Shown: positions 11,570 to 23,174 of the stretch, piece after piece
Numbering within the stretch: the stretch's first letter is position 1
Layout: each line of letters opens with the position of its first letter
Source of the DNA: Odontocerum albicorne
Taxonomy: Eukaryota; Arthropoda; Insecta; Trichoptera; Odontoceridae
Direction of reading: 5' to 3'
Assembly: GCA_949825065.1 (NCBI GenBank)
Contig: OX463859.1
Location: forward strand, 16,077,220-16,141,219
Length of the DNA: 64,000 nucleotides
The notes under the pieces: generated by a model
Databases searched by the model: none
The model's input: only the letters and a program-made list of their open reading frames with translations
Told to the model about the DNA's origin: nothing
Translations under genes and position numbers: made by a program

Positions 11570-12460
11570 TTATAAAACAGTTATTTGGAGGACTAAAATA
11601 AATCTGGACCTTAGGGAATTTTAGCCTCTAGAGATATGGAAATTTCGAGATTAGAAAAAAATATTATACATCTACCATTTACCAGACTTTTTGGAAGTAT
11701 TGAATGAAACTTTTATTTAAGGCTTGATAATACGATATAATATGTCAATGTCCGAAAAAATTTTCATCTGAGGAGTAAAGGTCCTTTCAACAAGTATAGC
11801 GACTTGGAGACCTGTTCTTGCATGTGTGGTTGAATGCAGTTCCTGATAGTGCAGTCTAGTGCAATTGTAAGGAACATTTAACGCTAAATCTTTCTAGTAA
11901 TGCTGGACAACTCACAACTCCTCGAAAGAGCTTGAGAACGTATACCAGGAGTCGAAGATTCCTTCATGCGCTCAAAGAATTTTATCCTAGTATGTCGAAT
12001 AGAAAATGAGTAGGAAAAAAGCCGTGTTTACATTTTTATTTTGTTATTGTAACTGTCATATTATTATTGCGTTACGCTTAATCATGAATTGATGATATTT
12101 ACCTTCGTTTTCTCGAGTAATATTTCAATCGAATCGATTTTTGTTTGCCTCAAAGTGTTTTAAATATTTGAGTTGCGTGTGTAGCTTTAAGTAGCATTTG
12201 AATACAACCCTTTTAAGACAGTCTTATTAAAATTAATGTACATTTATGAACACATCCTTATACTACATTCCACTTAAATCCAAATCTCAAATTGGAAAAT
12301 GTACAAAATTATATGAGGAGTTCGTCTTCCTTTGGTAAGTTTTACTTGCAAATATGTTTTTTTTAAACATTTGCAGATGTCGCTAACTTCCTAATATTGT
12401 AACCTTAGTCACCACCTTCATATCCTTATGCTCGACTTATAAATATTTATTTTGTAATAT
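11570..12460. other. 0.9 kb without recognisable genes
   Basis: AT-rich. The segment 11800-11990 is less AT-rich but has no open frame with resemblance to a known family. Confidence 0.4.
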
Positions 12461-12759
12461 TTTTACTCCGTTAATAATACTTAGCTAGAATCCCGAGCAA
12501 GAGCACTCATGAGGGTCTGTTTTCTAAACGGCGCCAAGTAAATTGAGCCAGAAATTATTTTTACTCCGTCAATAATACTGGGCTAGAATCCCGAGCAAGA
12601 GCGCTCATGAGGGTCTGTTTTCTAAACGGCGCCAAGTAAATTGAGCCAGAAATTATTTTTACTCCGTCAATAATACCGGCCTAGAATCCCGAGCAAGAGC
12701 GCTCATGAGGGTCTGTTTTCTAAACGGCGCCAAGTAAATTGAGCCAGAAATTATTTTTA
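12461..12759. repeat. Minisatellite, 3 x 98 bp
   Basis: 'ttttactccg' recurs at 12461, 12559 and 12657, an exact 98-bp period. Each unit contains 'gctagaatcccgagcaagag' (one copy has 'cctagaa') and 'gtctgttttctaaacggcgc'. The units are nearly identical, with single changes such as 'acttagc/actgggc/accggcc'. The unit is notably GC-richer than the flanks, suggesting it originated from a transposon or foreign segment. Confidence 0.95.
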
Positions 12760-13470
12760 GCGACTTATGAAAAGAATAAGCTATATTAAGACTGGACTAT
12801 GTTAACACTTTTAAATATGCTTTTCTAAAATTCTTCTAAAAAGCTTCAAGTTAAAGATACGTTTTATATCAAGAGGTTACTTAACCTCTTTTATACGAAT
12901 ATAACAAGTTTACTGGACCGGCATAAACAAAGAACCTTTTAATGTTATTTTTTATTAATTTTTGCGTCGCAAAAATCTTTACATTTAAGTTGAGAATTCT
13001 AATTTTTGTATTCAACAAAGCATGTTTTAAATAATAATTCATATATCCCCGGAGGGGTCACGTTCTACCGTTACACGTGACTGAAGGTTGGAGGGTAAAA
13101 ATTGAAAGCCTTCATTTTATAATACCTAACCCTCAATTTTGGGATTTTAATATTGCCTTCGGCACCGATTTACAAACTCTCCCCAACTCAATTAAATCGA
13201 AAAGGCGTGCGATTTTGTTTATGGATCAAAAAACTCTTTTTATATTAAAAGAAACTTGTATTTCGAATCATACAAGGGTGATTTTAGTGAATCAGTATAA
13301 TTTTAATGACTAATTTTTTTTAACATTACTTGGTTTTTATTGTATGAATTTATTTTACTGAAAATGTTAAGTAAATCTGTTCAAAAATAATTTTAAAAAA
13401 TTCATCGTAATTCATTTAAAAAAAAATATCTTATAGAAAAATAATTTACTAATTCAAACATAACATCACA
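12760..13470. other. 0.7 kb without recognisable genes
   Basis: A 78-codon plus-strand open frame at 13077-13313 has balanced composition but no motif I recognise. It lacks evident splice sites and is not called as a gene. Confidence 0.35.
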
Positions 13471-13620
13471 CAATGTCAAACGTTCTCCATAACCTAGTTG
13501 ATAAGATGCTTGACTTGTGCTTTGGAGTTACAAGTTCGATTGCCGATTGTACCCAAAAAAAAGGTCTCATTCTGGGAAAGCATTTGTTTGGATTGTTCCC
13601 AAACGAAATGTTTTTCCAGA
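13471..13620 (+). mobile_element. tRNA-derived SINE copy
   Basis: The head 'cataacctagttgataagat' is A-box-like and 'agttcgattgccg' is B-box-like. They are followed by 'aaggtctcattctgggaaag', related to the 'gtcccaatctgg' body of other copies. Its reading frame continues 80 codons downstream but shows no protein family, so the open frame is incidental. Confidence 0.5.
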
Positions 13621-13879
13621 CGCGCGAAACTCGGACGCGTCGAGTACATATACGAGCATTCTTATCAAAACGTGAAATGGCTAACTGCGAGTTACGTGCA
13701 TACTACAAAGGTTTTGAGCCGACAGCTCAATTAGCAGGGCCGAAGACACAATGGTTTTCCGCTCAAACTCTTCTATGTATCAAAATAACCGATGTATTTA
13801 CATTTAAGGATACCAGAAAAATTAAGAATATCATAACACCGTTTACTTGTTGAAGTAGGCAGATAGGACTAAGCGCCAG

Positions 13880-14025
13880 CCTTTACTATCATACTATACC
13901 TTTTTCACTTCTTCCACGTCCATACATCTCTTTCGGTTTCTTTAACCTTTTACTGTTCATTCTTTCGAAATTTCATTAACTTGTTCAAATTATACTTTTA
14001 TGGTATTCCTTTACTTCAACTACCA
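13880..14025 (-). mobile_element. LINE-B fragment
   Basis: The plus strand reads 'cttcttccacgtccatacat', then 'ccttttactgttcattcttt' and 'aaatttcattaacttgttca'. This is in the order found in LINE-B copies at 5575 and 37250. It is short and degraded. Confidence 0.5.
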
Positions 14026-14700
14026 TAATAATAAAAAAAACATCATAGTCAATCGCTCTTGGAGAAAGCAGAGTGTAAAAATCTTCAAATTTTTATTAAA
14101 ATTTACGATTTCAATAAATGTCGCCGAAAGTATATTTCTATTAATATTATCACGTATTTAAATTTCAGATATTTTTCGCAATAAATATATATTTTATTAC
14201 ACTTGTTGGCATTTTGAAATTTCTTCCAATCCATTAAAAAATCATGAAGCAAAATATTTAGATCAAGGATTTTTTCTTATATGTAAAATATCGAGAGTCA
14301 AACGAAATTTTCTAGGAACTTTTTTTAAAAAATATTTACCAAATTTAATTTTTACTATTTTCCGATACATGTTAAATTTCTTCGTATTTTTCCTTAACAC
14401 TTCTCGATAAAGTTCGCACTACGAATATACATTTGCTATGTCAGTTTTTCATAACTCATGGCCAAACTAATCTTAGCCAAACTACTCTTTTTCATTTTGC
14501 TTATAACATCAGTCACGAGTTTACATTTTTCTTTCATATGATACCCTTGAATATATCCGAATTGGTAATTAGGACATATTAAAAAGCCTGATTGGGAGAC
14601 AATATTGTATTTTGCGTCGGTAATCGATCATTTTGTTTTGAAATCACTGGAGTTGATACGAAACTCTAAGTCAGTCATTGCAATTGTTTGCCATACGACC
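14026..14700. other. AT-rich stretch, nothing recognised
   Basis: No gene is seen. The right part may contain degraded upstream sequence of the rosa-type element that follows, but I could not find the N-terminal DNA-binding domain or a terminal inverted repeat. Confidence 0.35.
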
Positions 14701-14739
14701 ACAAATTAAGAGGCAATATTACTTTCATACATTTTCGGT

Positions 14740-15430
14740 GCGTGCGAAAATTCTGAACACATAATCTCTTTGACCAGACGGGGACCAATATTTTTTAAGG
14801 GTATTTATTACCTTGAGCTAAACCCGAAACCTTTTGGTGGAATTGAAGCTTCTTAGAACTGTGCTACGGAGTTGATTACTAAATGATGCTGATGAAGCTG
14901 TAACTGTGAATGGTCTTCGATATCGTGAGATGATAACTGAATTTTTGTGGCCTGAATTGAATAATAATAATTTGGAGGACATGTGGTTTCAGCAGGATGG
15001 CGCAACCTGTCACACTGCTCGTGAAACCATTGAGTTGTTGCAGGGAAAATTTCCTGGACGTGTAATTTCCGGAAACGGTGATGTTAATTGGCCACCAAGA
15101 TCATGTGATCTGACACCGTTGGACTATTTTATCTGGGGCTACGTGAAAAACCAGGTCTATAAGAATGACCTCCAATCAATTCCTGAGCTAAAGGACAAAA
15201 TTATTCGCGTTACTGGTGAGCTAGAACCGCAATTATGCCAAAATTTCATAATTTTTTTTGACAAAAGAGTGGACATATGTGAAGCTGCAAGAGGTGGACA
15301 TTTGGTGGATATTGTTTTTTTGTGTTTAAATGTCATACATTATACTTCAATGACCAATAAAAAGTTTTTTGAAATCAAAGCAAATTGTGTGTTTTATTCA
15401 AGAATTAAAAAAACGATCAATTTGAAAGAC
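14740..15430 (+). pseudogene. rosa-type (DD41D) mariner transposase, C-terminal half
   Basis: From about 14882 the plus strand reads NDADEAVTVNGLRYREM, then MWFQQDGATCHTARETIELL, then GDVNWPPRSCDLTPLDYF and IWGYVKNQVYKND. The Asp of QQDGA and the final Asp of TPLDYF are separated by 41 residues. This spacing is the hallmark of the rosa/DD41D group of the Tc1-mariner superfamily. The C-terminal RGGHLVDIVF motif is kept and is followed by a stop beyond the normal end. The first catalytic Asp and the whole N-terminal HTH region are missing or unreadable. A transposase would cut and paste its own element in the nucleus; this one is dead. The longest frame runs 14906-15535. Confidence 0.85.
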
Positions 15431-15548
15431 CCTTTAGTTTACATTCATTGTATAATAATGCTTATGAAAATGAAATTGTATTTTTACCAACCTCACGCAG
15501 TTTACTATAATGCCAAATTTAATATGTATTGGTAAATAATAATAATAT

Positions 15549-15750
15549 TGACCTCCGTAGTATTGATAAGACCCTTGTCTTGCGACCCAATGTTGCGTGT
15601 TCGATTCTCATTGCTACCCGATTTTTTTTTTAAATGTTTCTAGTATGGTTTTCACTAAATATCACTCCAACATCCATCATGATTGATGCGAAGCAATCAC
15701 CCAATAGTAATAAATCTACCAAGTTTTACTGTATACAATAAATATGTTGT
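15549..15750 (+). mobile_element. tRNA-derived SINE with LINE-A-like tail
   Basis: The head is 'gacctccgtagtattgataa', the B box 'gtgttcgattctca', and the body 'ctagtatggttttcactaaa'. The 3' tail 'aataaatctaccaagtttta' parallels the LINE-A terminus 'aataagcccgccagatttta'. That supports a SINE that borrowed the LINE-A 3' end for mobilisation. Confidence 0.65.
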
Positions 15751-16450
15751 GCAATACAATTTGTCTATTTTATGAACGGGGTCTACCATAAATAGGCGCA
15801 TTTGAAAAGATCAAGAGATACGGAAGGTTTCATTTAGAGATGAAAATAATTTTGAGAGACTATTTAACGAAAGATTGTTTCAAATCAGAACTAAACTTAT
15901 TGGATCTGTTAGGTGTGGTTGTTTAAGGTCAGTCGACACTCAAGGGGGGTCCTGAATTTTTCAACATAGTTTTAGTTTTTTACTGAAAAAACGATAGTGA
16001 GATATTAGGAATAAAATTTGCAATATAATAATACGATGACCTTCTAAATGACTCTCTCACTATTTCCTCTGTCCTGTGATCTGTTTATCCAGTCATGGTT
16101 TTCCAACACTCCGAAGTCCGCTTTCACTCCATCTATTAGATACATGGTCTGGCTATGCTCGTTCTTTTTTGTGGCATGGTAAAGGCCAATATTTTAAATG
16201 GTTCTGTCCAGCACATCAAAGTCTCTGTATTTTATTGAAACTTTCAATATTGGAGTAACCATAAAGGTTATGAATTTCTTAATTTTGGCTCATTTGTCCT
16301 ATTGATTTTAGTTGAACACTTGTCTTACAAATCGTCTAGCACATACAATCATCGAAAATCAGCAGCACTTCGCGTCTCAGAATTTTAAATGAACAATTAC
16401 AGGTAAGGTTTCGTATAACTGAGTTTTAGTGAGAAATAAAAAAAAATGAG
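15751..16450. other. Unassigned; possible old retroelement at 16040-16260
   Basis: 16040-16260 is GC-richer and C/T-rich ('ctctgtcctgtgatctgttt'). It resembles the complement of LINE coding regions, but I could not match a domain. The rest is AT-rich with no signal. Confidence 0.3.
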
Positions 16451-16453
16451 AAA

Positions 16454-16546
16454 CTTATTATTTTATTGACACGTAACATGATGAACTATTTCACCATAAC
16501 CCATTTTTATTATTTTATTAACACGTAACATGATGAACTATTTCTG
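16454..16546. repeat. Direct duplication of ~53 bp period
   Basis: 'cacgtaacatgatgaactat' occurs twice, each preceded by 'ttattattttatt', about 53 bp apart. This is a simple tandem duplication with very few differences. Confidence 0.85.
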
Positions 16547-16900
16547 TAAGCTTTAAGAACTCTGTGAATCATTTATGAATGTTAACCGCATATTTAAAAC
16601 ACATTAAAACATGTACAATGAAAATAATATAATTGATAATAAGATAAGGTTCATCCACCGTTTCAGCGTTGACACGATTAATAATAGTAATTGACAAAAG
16701 CAGCGATTTATATTTTTTTCCCATGAAAACATTCTAAATCTCAAATAATGCAGAGTTGGTTGCAAATCGTGTAATAACATCCCCACGATAAGATGCCCTA
16801 CTTTTACTTAACCATGAAACGATTGTAAATTTCCGAGTAGAACTATGCGTGTTAGTACAGTATATAAGGGTTGTCCCAACAAGAGGTGTGTGATATTTTG
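16547..16900. other. AT-rich stretch, nothing recognised
   Basis: No repeat, exon or mobile element was identified. Confidence 0.4.
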
Positions 16901-17141
16901 AATTTAACACCATTTATTCTATGGAGCCGTAGTTGTAGTTTCAATTTAACACAATTTATTCTATGGAGCCGAAGTTGTAGTTTCAATTTAACACAATTTA
17001 TTCTATGGAGCCGTAGTTGTAGTTTCAATTTAACACCATTTATTCTATGGAGCCGTAGTTGTTGTTTCAATTTAACACCATTTATTCTATGGAGCCGTAG
17101 TTGTAGTTTCAATGTTCAACGAAAATTGAAACTACAACTAC
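16901..17141. repeat. 5 x 42-bp array closed by a 17-bp stem hairpin
   Basis: 'aatttaacac' recurs at 16901, 16943, 16985, 17027 and 17069, exactly 42 bp apart. 42 is 14 codons, so both strands stay open across the array, giving peptide repeats (for example LTQFILWSRSCSFN); these are not genes. The last unit ends in a perfect hairpin: stem 17097-17113, loop 17114-17124, stem 17125-17141. Its right stem is the inverted 3' part of the array unit. Confidence 0.92.
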
Positions 17142-17955
17142 TGGGTTGACCCGAACCGAAACTACAAAAAATATAAAATGTATTAGTCTAGTTAATTTTT
17201 TTTTTCTGATAACAAATCTTACACGCGGTAGACATGTGCGAGTATTGTCTTTCGTGTGCGTTAGTATTGCCAACATGTGCGATGTCGACCTACGTGTTCC
17301 GTGCCTACTCCAGTGGTTCTCTAAACCCAAAGATTTGATTATTGGGGTCAACGACAATATTTTTTCTCAGTCACACTCTTAATTATATACGCCTCGCAAT
17401 TTGCTCATGCTGGATGTATCGTATAAATTAATAAATACATTCTAACTTAATTACCAGTTAATCTCCATAATTCTTCCGAATTTCTCCAATTATTACTTTA
17501 TCCCATTCAATCACCATTATTCATTTAGAGGCACATTACTTTTCATTTAGGTTCTTCAAATACTCCTATTGATTGTTCATATGAGTCGTTTTTGTATCTT
17601 TTCTTCTTAACTTACAATTTCCTGAGTGGCCACTGTAATTTAAGGTTTCCTATAAATAAACCCTTGAAAACGTTTCTCAAACTTGGGCACTCATCTGTTT
17701 TCTTAGTTAAATAATATTTCAATAATCTATTTTGTATGGCATTTTTTTTATTTAAGGGTGTTGAAATATGTATCGTGAAACCTGAATGCTAAGTAAGCTA
17801 GAACTATCCGAAATATCGATTCATCGAAAAATGCTCAGAACTTCTTAATTACGTTGTATCAAATACCGAGGTGCTGCCTTAAGCATCTGTATAACTATAG
17901 CTCTTAAATTTCGAAAGATTCCCAACCTGGGGTATATATTGAGAAAAGAAAAATG
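17142..17955. other. 0.8 kb without recognisable genes
   Basis: AT-rich. The region 17210-17310 is GC-richer, with open frames on both strands, but shows no recognisable protein family. Confidence 0.4.
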
Positions 17956-18269
17956 CTACTTAGAATTAATATTGATGGGCGAAATTGAGGGCTGACGTAG
18001 AATCGGTTGAAGGCGTCTGTTTTGATTATGTAACATTCGCGAATGCAAAGGTATCCAAAAAGTTAAGGAGCTCTTCTATCCCGCTAAAGACTGAAATATT
18101 TTCTCAAGAATAATCGCCAACGCCAGGAAAACCGGCACATAAAGAAGAACAAATAATTCTTTTTCAATTTCTGTTTCTTTCGTAACGCATTAAAAATTAG
18201 GCGTCAAACCCAAAAATCTATTTATTCAGTCTCCATTTTTATTTTTGATACGATCTTGTTTAAACTCTC

Positions 18270-18500
18270 AATAATATCATTATACGACAAGATTAAAGTC
18301 TCTCTTCTCGACGAAAGGGTAAATCTTTCATCTTCGCAATATTTATGTATGGCGCGAAGACTTGGACTCTAGAGCAAGCGAGAGACGTAGAATACAGGCG
18401 TTTGAAATATGTTGCTAGAGAAGAATTTACAAATTCCATGGACAGCAAAGTGACCTATCGTTTCTTTTTTAAAAGAATTCAGAATCACTGACAGATGTCA
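18270..18500 (+). mobile_element. RTE/BovB-type LINE C-terminal relic
   Basis: Plus-strand translation includes FIFAIFMYGAKTWTLEQA, then a degraded 'YRRLKYVARE' and 'NSMDSKVTYRF'. This corresponds to the conserved block near the end of RTE-type reverse transcriptases, usually of the form 'V..YG.E.W......RR..AFE.WC.R..L.IPW..K..N'. Upstream sequence from about 17960 may belong to it but is too mutated to read. Inactive. Confidence 0.6.
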
Positions 18501-19751
18501 CACCTTTTTCCTATTTATCAGAAACAATAATAAGATGTACACAATTGATTACATAAATCAATTTCACCAACAATCAATCTTACCAAGGTGGGACACGCCT
18601 GTTCAGCTCAGCCGAATCTTAAAGAGAAGTACTCTTCAGATCTCAGTGGTTCGTTGGATTCCTTTAACTCTGTGTAACTCTCTCTCAACTCTCAGCGGGA
18701 CAAGGGGACACAATTAAACAAAGTATAATTTTAAAACAAAACAGTTTATTATATTATGGATAAATAAAAAAAAAAAAAAACTTGAACGAATGTCAAGAAA
18801 AAAAAGTTTATTGTTTGGGTACGAAGATTGTGTTGTCGATTAGCAAGGGGGATTTTAATAACAATTAGAATTTAAGTTGAGCGATGGTTAAACGTGCGGA
18901 CGAAATCCAGCATTAAAATAAAAAGGAATAATATTCACCCATAATTGAAGATGGCGTCCTGAAGTTCTGTGATAGCAGAGGAAACGTCTTAACAGCGTCG
19001 ATTGTCGTCCCAAAAAGGAAGCTGCCCGTGAATTTCTCCTATTTTATAGCCAAATCGCAAGAAAGAGAAGCTACATGTTTTCCTTCTCACTTAAAAAATA
19101 CCGATGCCGCCTGGTAACAGCCATAGACCCGAAATACTCTATTTAAAAGACAATTGACATCGGTATTCCTTACAATTCAGCAAGAAGGGTTTGTAGTCTA
19201 GACGTTTTTTATTACTCATCTTGGGCCGTATGGATTTTTATGATACATTGCTTTTATCTTTTCAACAACAAGGACCTTGGTCCATTTAGCGACTTCACAG
19301 AAAGACCGTAGGTTTTATTATAGACCCTTTTTTTTTAAACGAACAATGACCATGGAATTGTTTACAATTCGGGATATGGTTTCGCACCCCGAAGCGACCA
19401 CCTAAGAGATCCTTTCTTTTTTATTGACCTAATCTTACCGACAGTATTAAAAAATATACTAAAATATTTTGTTCTCAGTTACTAACCGAGACCACGTGTT
19501 TCATAGAACATGATATATCGGGAATTTACAATATCGGGGACGTGAACTATGCAATTTATCAAATATAGTCTTCACACAGATTATCGATAAAATGCCTTCG
19601 ACGAGTCTTCTGATAATTTGGGCATATTACTCTTGGTCAAGGAGTTTGTTTGGATAGACTTGTGGTCACTGGAAATATGGAAGGACGATGAACAAGAGGA
19701 AGTATTCTAATTCGTTGAACAGACTAAATGAGAGACTGAGAGAGAGGAATA
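18501..19751. other. 1.25 kb of less AT-rich, unassigned DNA
   Basis: 18540-19400 is GC-richer than its surroundings, and open frames are short. An A-rich run lies at 18765-18780. I recognise no protein or RNA family. It could be an old retrotransposon whose coding sense is lost. Confidence 0.35.
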
Positions 19752-20940
19752 CAGTCTGTTTGACAAGAACGTGTACGACAAAATACGAAAAACTATTTAG
19801 GATAAGGCATTAGAAAAAATACACACATACTACATCTCGGAGGCATACTTTCTACTAATTTTATAGCATTATCTAGGAGCCAAGACTTCCATATAAGTTG
19901 AATCTGTCAAAATAACTGCTTTACAATCCAGATCTTTTTCTCTCGGAACTTGAACTTCATGATTGTCCAAATATTTTGTATGGGATTTGCATCTGGTGAT
20001 TGCGATGGTCAATCTATTACGTCAACATCATTTTCCTATTTCCACACAGTACAAAGACGACTCCAATGTTTTGGATCATTGTCCTCTTACAGAAGACAAT
20101 TTTCTTTTTTTCTTTTAAACCATCTTTAGGCAGATGGTAATAAAGCCCTCTGATATATTTTTACCATTTAGGCAGCGTTCAAATTATTTGTAAAGATGTG
20201 CCAAGTGCCAAATTCTTGCTTTGAGAAACAGCCCCAGACGTGGACTTTTACCGGGTGCTTAACGGTCCGCTGGATGAGTCTATTGGTGCGGGTACACCAG
20301 GTATGATTAATGGAAGAACGTGCCTAAAAAGAAGCTTCTTCGAAAAAATTACGTTGTCCCAATCGTGATCCAAATCTTCTTTCGCCCGAGTCTTTTTTCG
20401 ACTTGTTTTTCGGACAGTAGTGGTTATTCACCGTGCTTCGAAATTTTACTCCGTGAGCTAATAAACGTCTTCTTATAGTGTCACATGACACAATAAGACC
20501 CTTTTGATGCAAAACCGCCAGTTCGCTACGACTTGATAGACTAGGGTTTTCCTCAAACACTCTTAAATCACTCTATCCTCCTTTTTTGTCGTTTTCTGTG
20601 CAGTGCCACAGTCTGGAAGGTCATCGACGTTTTTTTTACGTTGGAATAGCGTTTCCCCCAGTAACTTGCAAATGTCTTCGACTTTCTCGTGTATTTAGAA
20701 GCGGCTCCGTACGACATTTTCAGTTTTTTTATGTGTATAGAGAAACTCGACTTCGTGACATGATGCGTATGCGGCACTCATGGTGAAATATGTTCTAGTA
20801 TAACCAAGGTCGAAAGACAACTGAGTTTTTATATACAAAGCATATTGGAAGAATGGTCCTGATACCTGCTCGCGTTTGTATCTGACCTCTAACGGTTTTC
20901 AGGAAAAATATAGCCGTACACACTCTTGTCAAATAGACTG
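19752..20940 (-). mobile_element. Tc1/Tc3-like element, complete with both TIRs
   Basis: Terminal inverted repeats begin CAGTCTGTTTGACAAGA at 19752 and the inverted CAGTCTATTTGACAAGA ends at 20940. TA dinucleotides lie immediately outside, at 19750-19751 and 20941-20942. The length of 1189 bp is within the usual range for Tc1-like elements. The reverse strand carries the transposase (next entry). The intact ends and the TA duplication show this is a genuine cut-and-paste insertion with no large internal deletion. Confidence 0.92.
19870..20780 (-). pseudogene. Tc3-like transposase, inactivated
   Basis: Reverse-strand frames read, in order, FEENPSLSSRSELAV and IRRRLLAHGVKFRSTVNN (second HTH region), a DHDWDNVIF block, EDNDPKHWSRLCTVWK (second catalytic Asp block, normally QDNDPKH), and PSQSPDANPIQNIWTIMKFK. 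The last normally reads WPSQSPDLNPIENLW. The Trp codon has become TGA and the catalytic Glu of the DDE triad is Gln. The first catalytic Asp position reads Glu (FFEEASF) next to a frameshift. There are several frame changes in all. It would have excised and inserted the element at TA sites; it is now dead. Confidence 0.88.
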
Positions 20941-20942
20941 TA

Positions 20943-23174
20943 CCTTTAACAACTGTTCTTCAAACCCCGCAGTGCAGAATAAATGAACAAGGGCTTTAAT
21001 GAAAGTCATGATCCTCAGTCATGAGCTACATTACACTATAGAATATCATCCTTATCCTGATCCAGACCCTGTCCATCTCCTTTTGTATGAAAATTTACAT
21101 ATATGTACTAGCTATGGGTCAATTATAAGAAGACCTCCTTTAAAGGACTCAGTGTGCTGTATAATAATGCGTACCGAATCATATTTGGTCACTCAACGTT
21201 ACTGCAGCACATCTCCCATGAGAAAGTAAATCGAAGAGACAATCAACAGTTGAAATAAATAATTACATTTGTCACTTAGGTGAGCCGGGATGCTTGCCCC
21301 CATCAAGCACAAAAGCTGAATGAAAGATGACGAATTCTCCGAACTCCTCCAACTAGACGATAAGGAGTTGTGACTGTTTCGTGATTGCTTCTTCGTATAT
21401 TTTGTTTCTAAATACAACTTTTATTCCCGAGAGATGTTTAAAATATTTGTGTTAAATTTGTTTATCTGTCACTGATCTTTGGATATGGATTCGTATATTA
21501 TATATAATGAATGTATAAGAATATTTTAGGTCTGTATTATTTAACTTTAAATCTGGAATAAATATATTAAAGATTGCTTGTCCCGTCATTGGATTTAAAA
21601 CCTTGTTTGACTACATTAGTTAATTCCTTCTCCTTTCAAGGCAAGACACAGTGTAGATCTCAGCATTCGTTGATCTCTGGCATTTTTTTTACTTCCGTCT
21701 GTTGAGTCCTAGTCTCTTTTCACAATCCGCTTTGCCTATAATTTTCATCCTGGGCTGGCCTGAAAAAATAAGATTTTATTGCTTTCATCACTTGTGAAAT
21801 GAAAGAGGTCTCAGTTGATACGTAACAGCTCTATATTTCTGAAAGAATTCATTCCGAAAATCTCATCTCGGCTTTTCTGTGCTGTATTACACTTTTCTTG
21901 TATATTTAGTAAGCTTATTTTCACGTGGCGATTTCTTCCAATGAACCACAAAAGTGTTAAATGTCTTAAGGGAATCCAGACTTATGTTATTTTTGAAAAA
22001 AATCTGGGTCAAACAATAATTGAGCCCTCAACCCCCGGTTTAGAAGACGTTGTTAATCTTGACGGCTAAAGTTGCTGACCGAGCCATCGTAGTTGTAGAC
22101 TTCAAGGAGTAGGCAATTCTTTAATATTTGTTTTACAGTTTTAACGTTGATTTGTTCTTTTTGTGTTACTGAACATAGTATAATCACTTTTGTCCTCTTT
22201 ATTGAAGACTCCTTATCTAATCTGCTTTTTTGGTTGAAACTAATTTAAAATATACTTTCCTTTTACGGATTAAAATTTAAGTTTTAATTGAACCTTCATA
22301 GGAAAAAATTTTTTTTTAACACAATGGCAATTGTACGAATTTAGTATTTTTAAATAGCTTTTTCAATCTTTGCATAGTATTAACAAAAATCCCAAAAACA
22401 CAAGTTTACCATAGCTTATGTTTATTATATTTAATGACTAAACATTGGAATAAATCCTTTAAAAGAAATAAATTAATGGTCATTTTCCACGGAGAACAAA
22501 AATCAAAACATACATACGCCTTTGCTTCAAACACCGGGAAACTTTTAATTTCAAACATCCTTAATTTTTCTTTTTTGTTACGCATTACTAAATATCTACC
22601 ACAAACCCGCTCTATAAGACTGCTGGAGAGTTACCGATACAGAATCCCCTTCGTTCAGCATAATTCTGTGAAAGATGGAGAACAGTCATTCATGAAATTA
22701 GCTGTGTTACATCTCAAGTAGGTCAGATCCTCAGCATTAAAATGTCGACAAAAATGGGGATAAGAAATTAACTCAAGATAAATTTAATTTATTTTCTTCG
22801 AATTTTTTTTTTCACTTCATGAATTACTCATGCCTACAATTAACGTACGACTTATTCATCAAGTACATCCTTAAATTACCAGCCAGTGGCATAATACCAA
22901 ACTGATTAGTTTAGATGTCCTAAGAGCAGACAGTAAATTTATCAAAACTTTGTGAGAATTTTGGAGCCAAACCGCTTAGTCGACCCAGATAAAGATAGTT
23001 AGACCTGCAGTGGCTAAGATTTAAGTGAAACTGGCGATAAAAGGTGCAATATTGTCGAAAGTGAAATGGCATCATTATAGTGGCAAGAACTCTCAAGCAC
23101 AGTCGTCAGAAGATATACGAGTATATGGAAGACCTAATATATTGTAATATATATACTCGTATATAGTCTACGAG
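20943..23174. other. 2.2 kb without recognisable genes
   Basis: Open frames here (for example 95 codons at 22434-22721, 84 at 21815-22069) are not flanked by convincing splice sites and match no family I know. No tandem or inverted repeats were found. One TACTCGTA-type octamer pair lies at 23116 and 23154. Confidence 0.4.

Noticed and set aside
14906..15535. Intact 209-codon gene
   Set aside because: It is the C-terminal half of a DD41D transposase that runs past its normal end into non-coding DNA. The N-terminal domain and first catalytic Asp are missing.
16871..17149. Repeat peptide gene with 14-residue units
   Set aside because: The 42-bp period keeps both strands open. No independent coding evidence.
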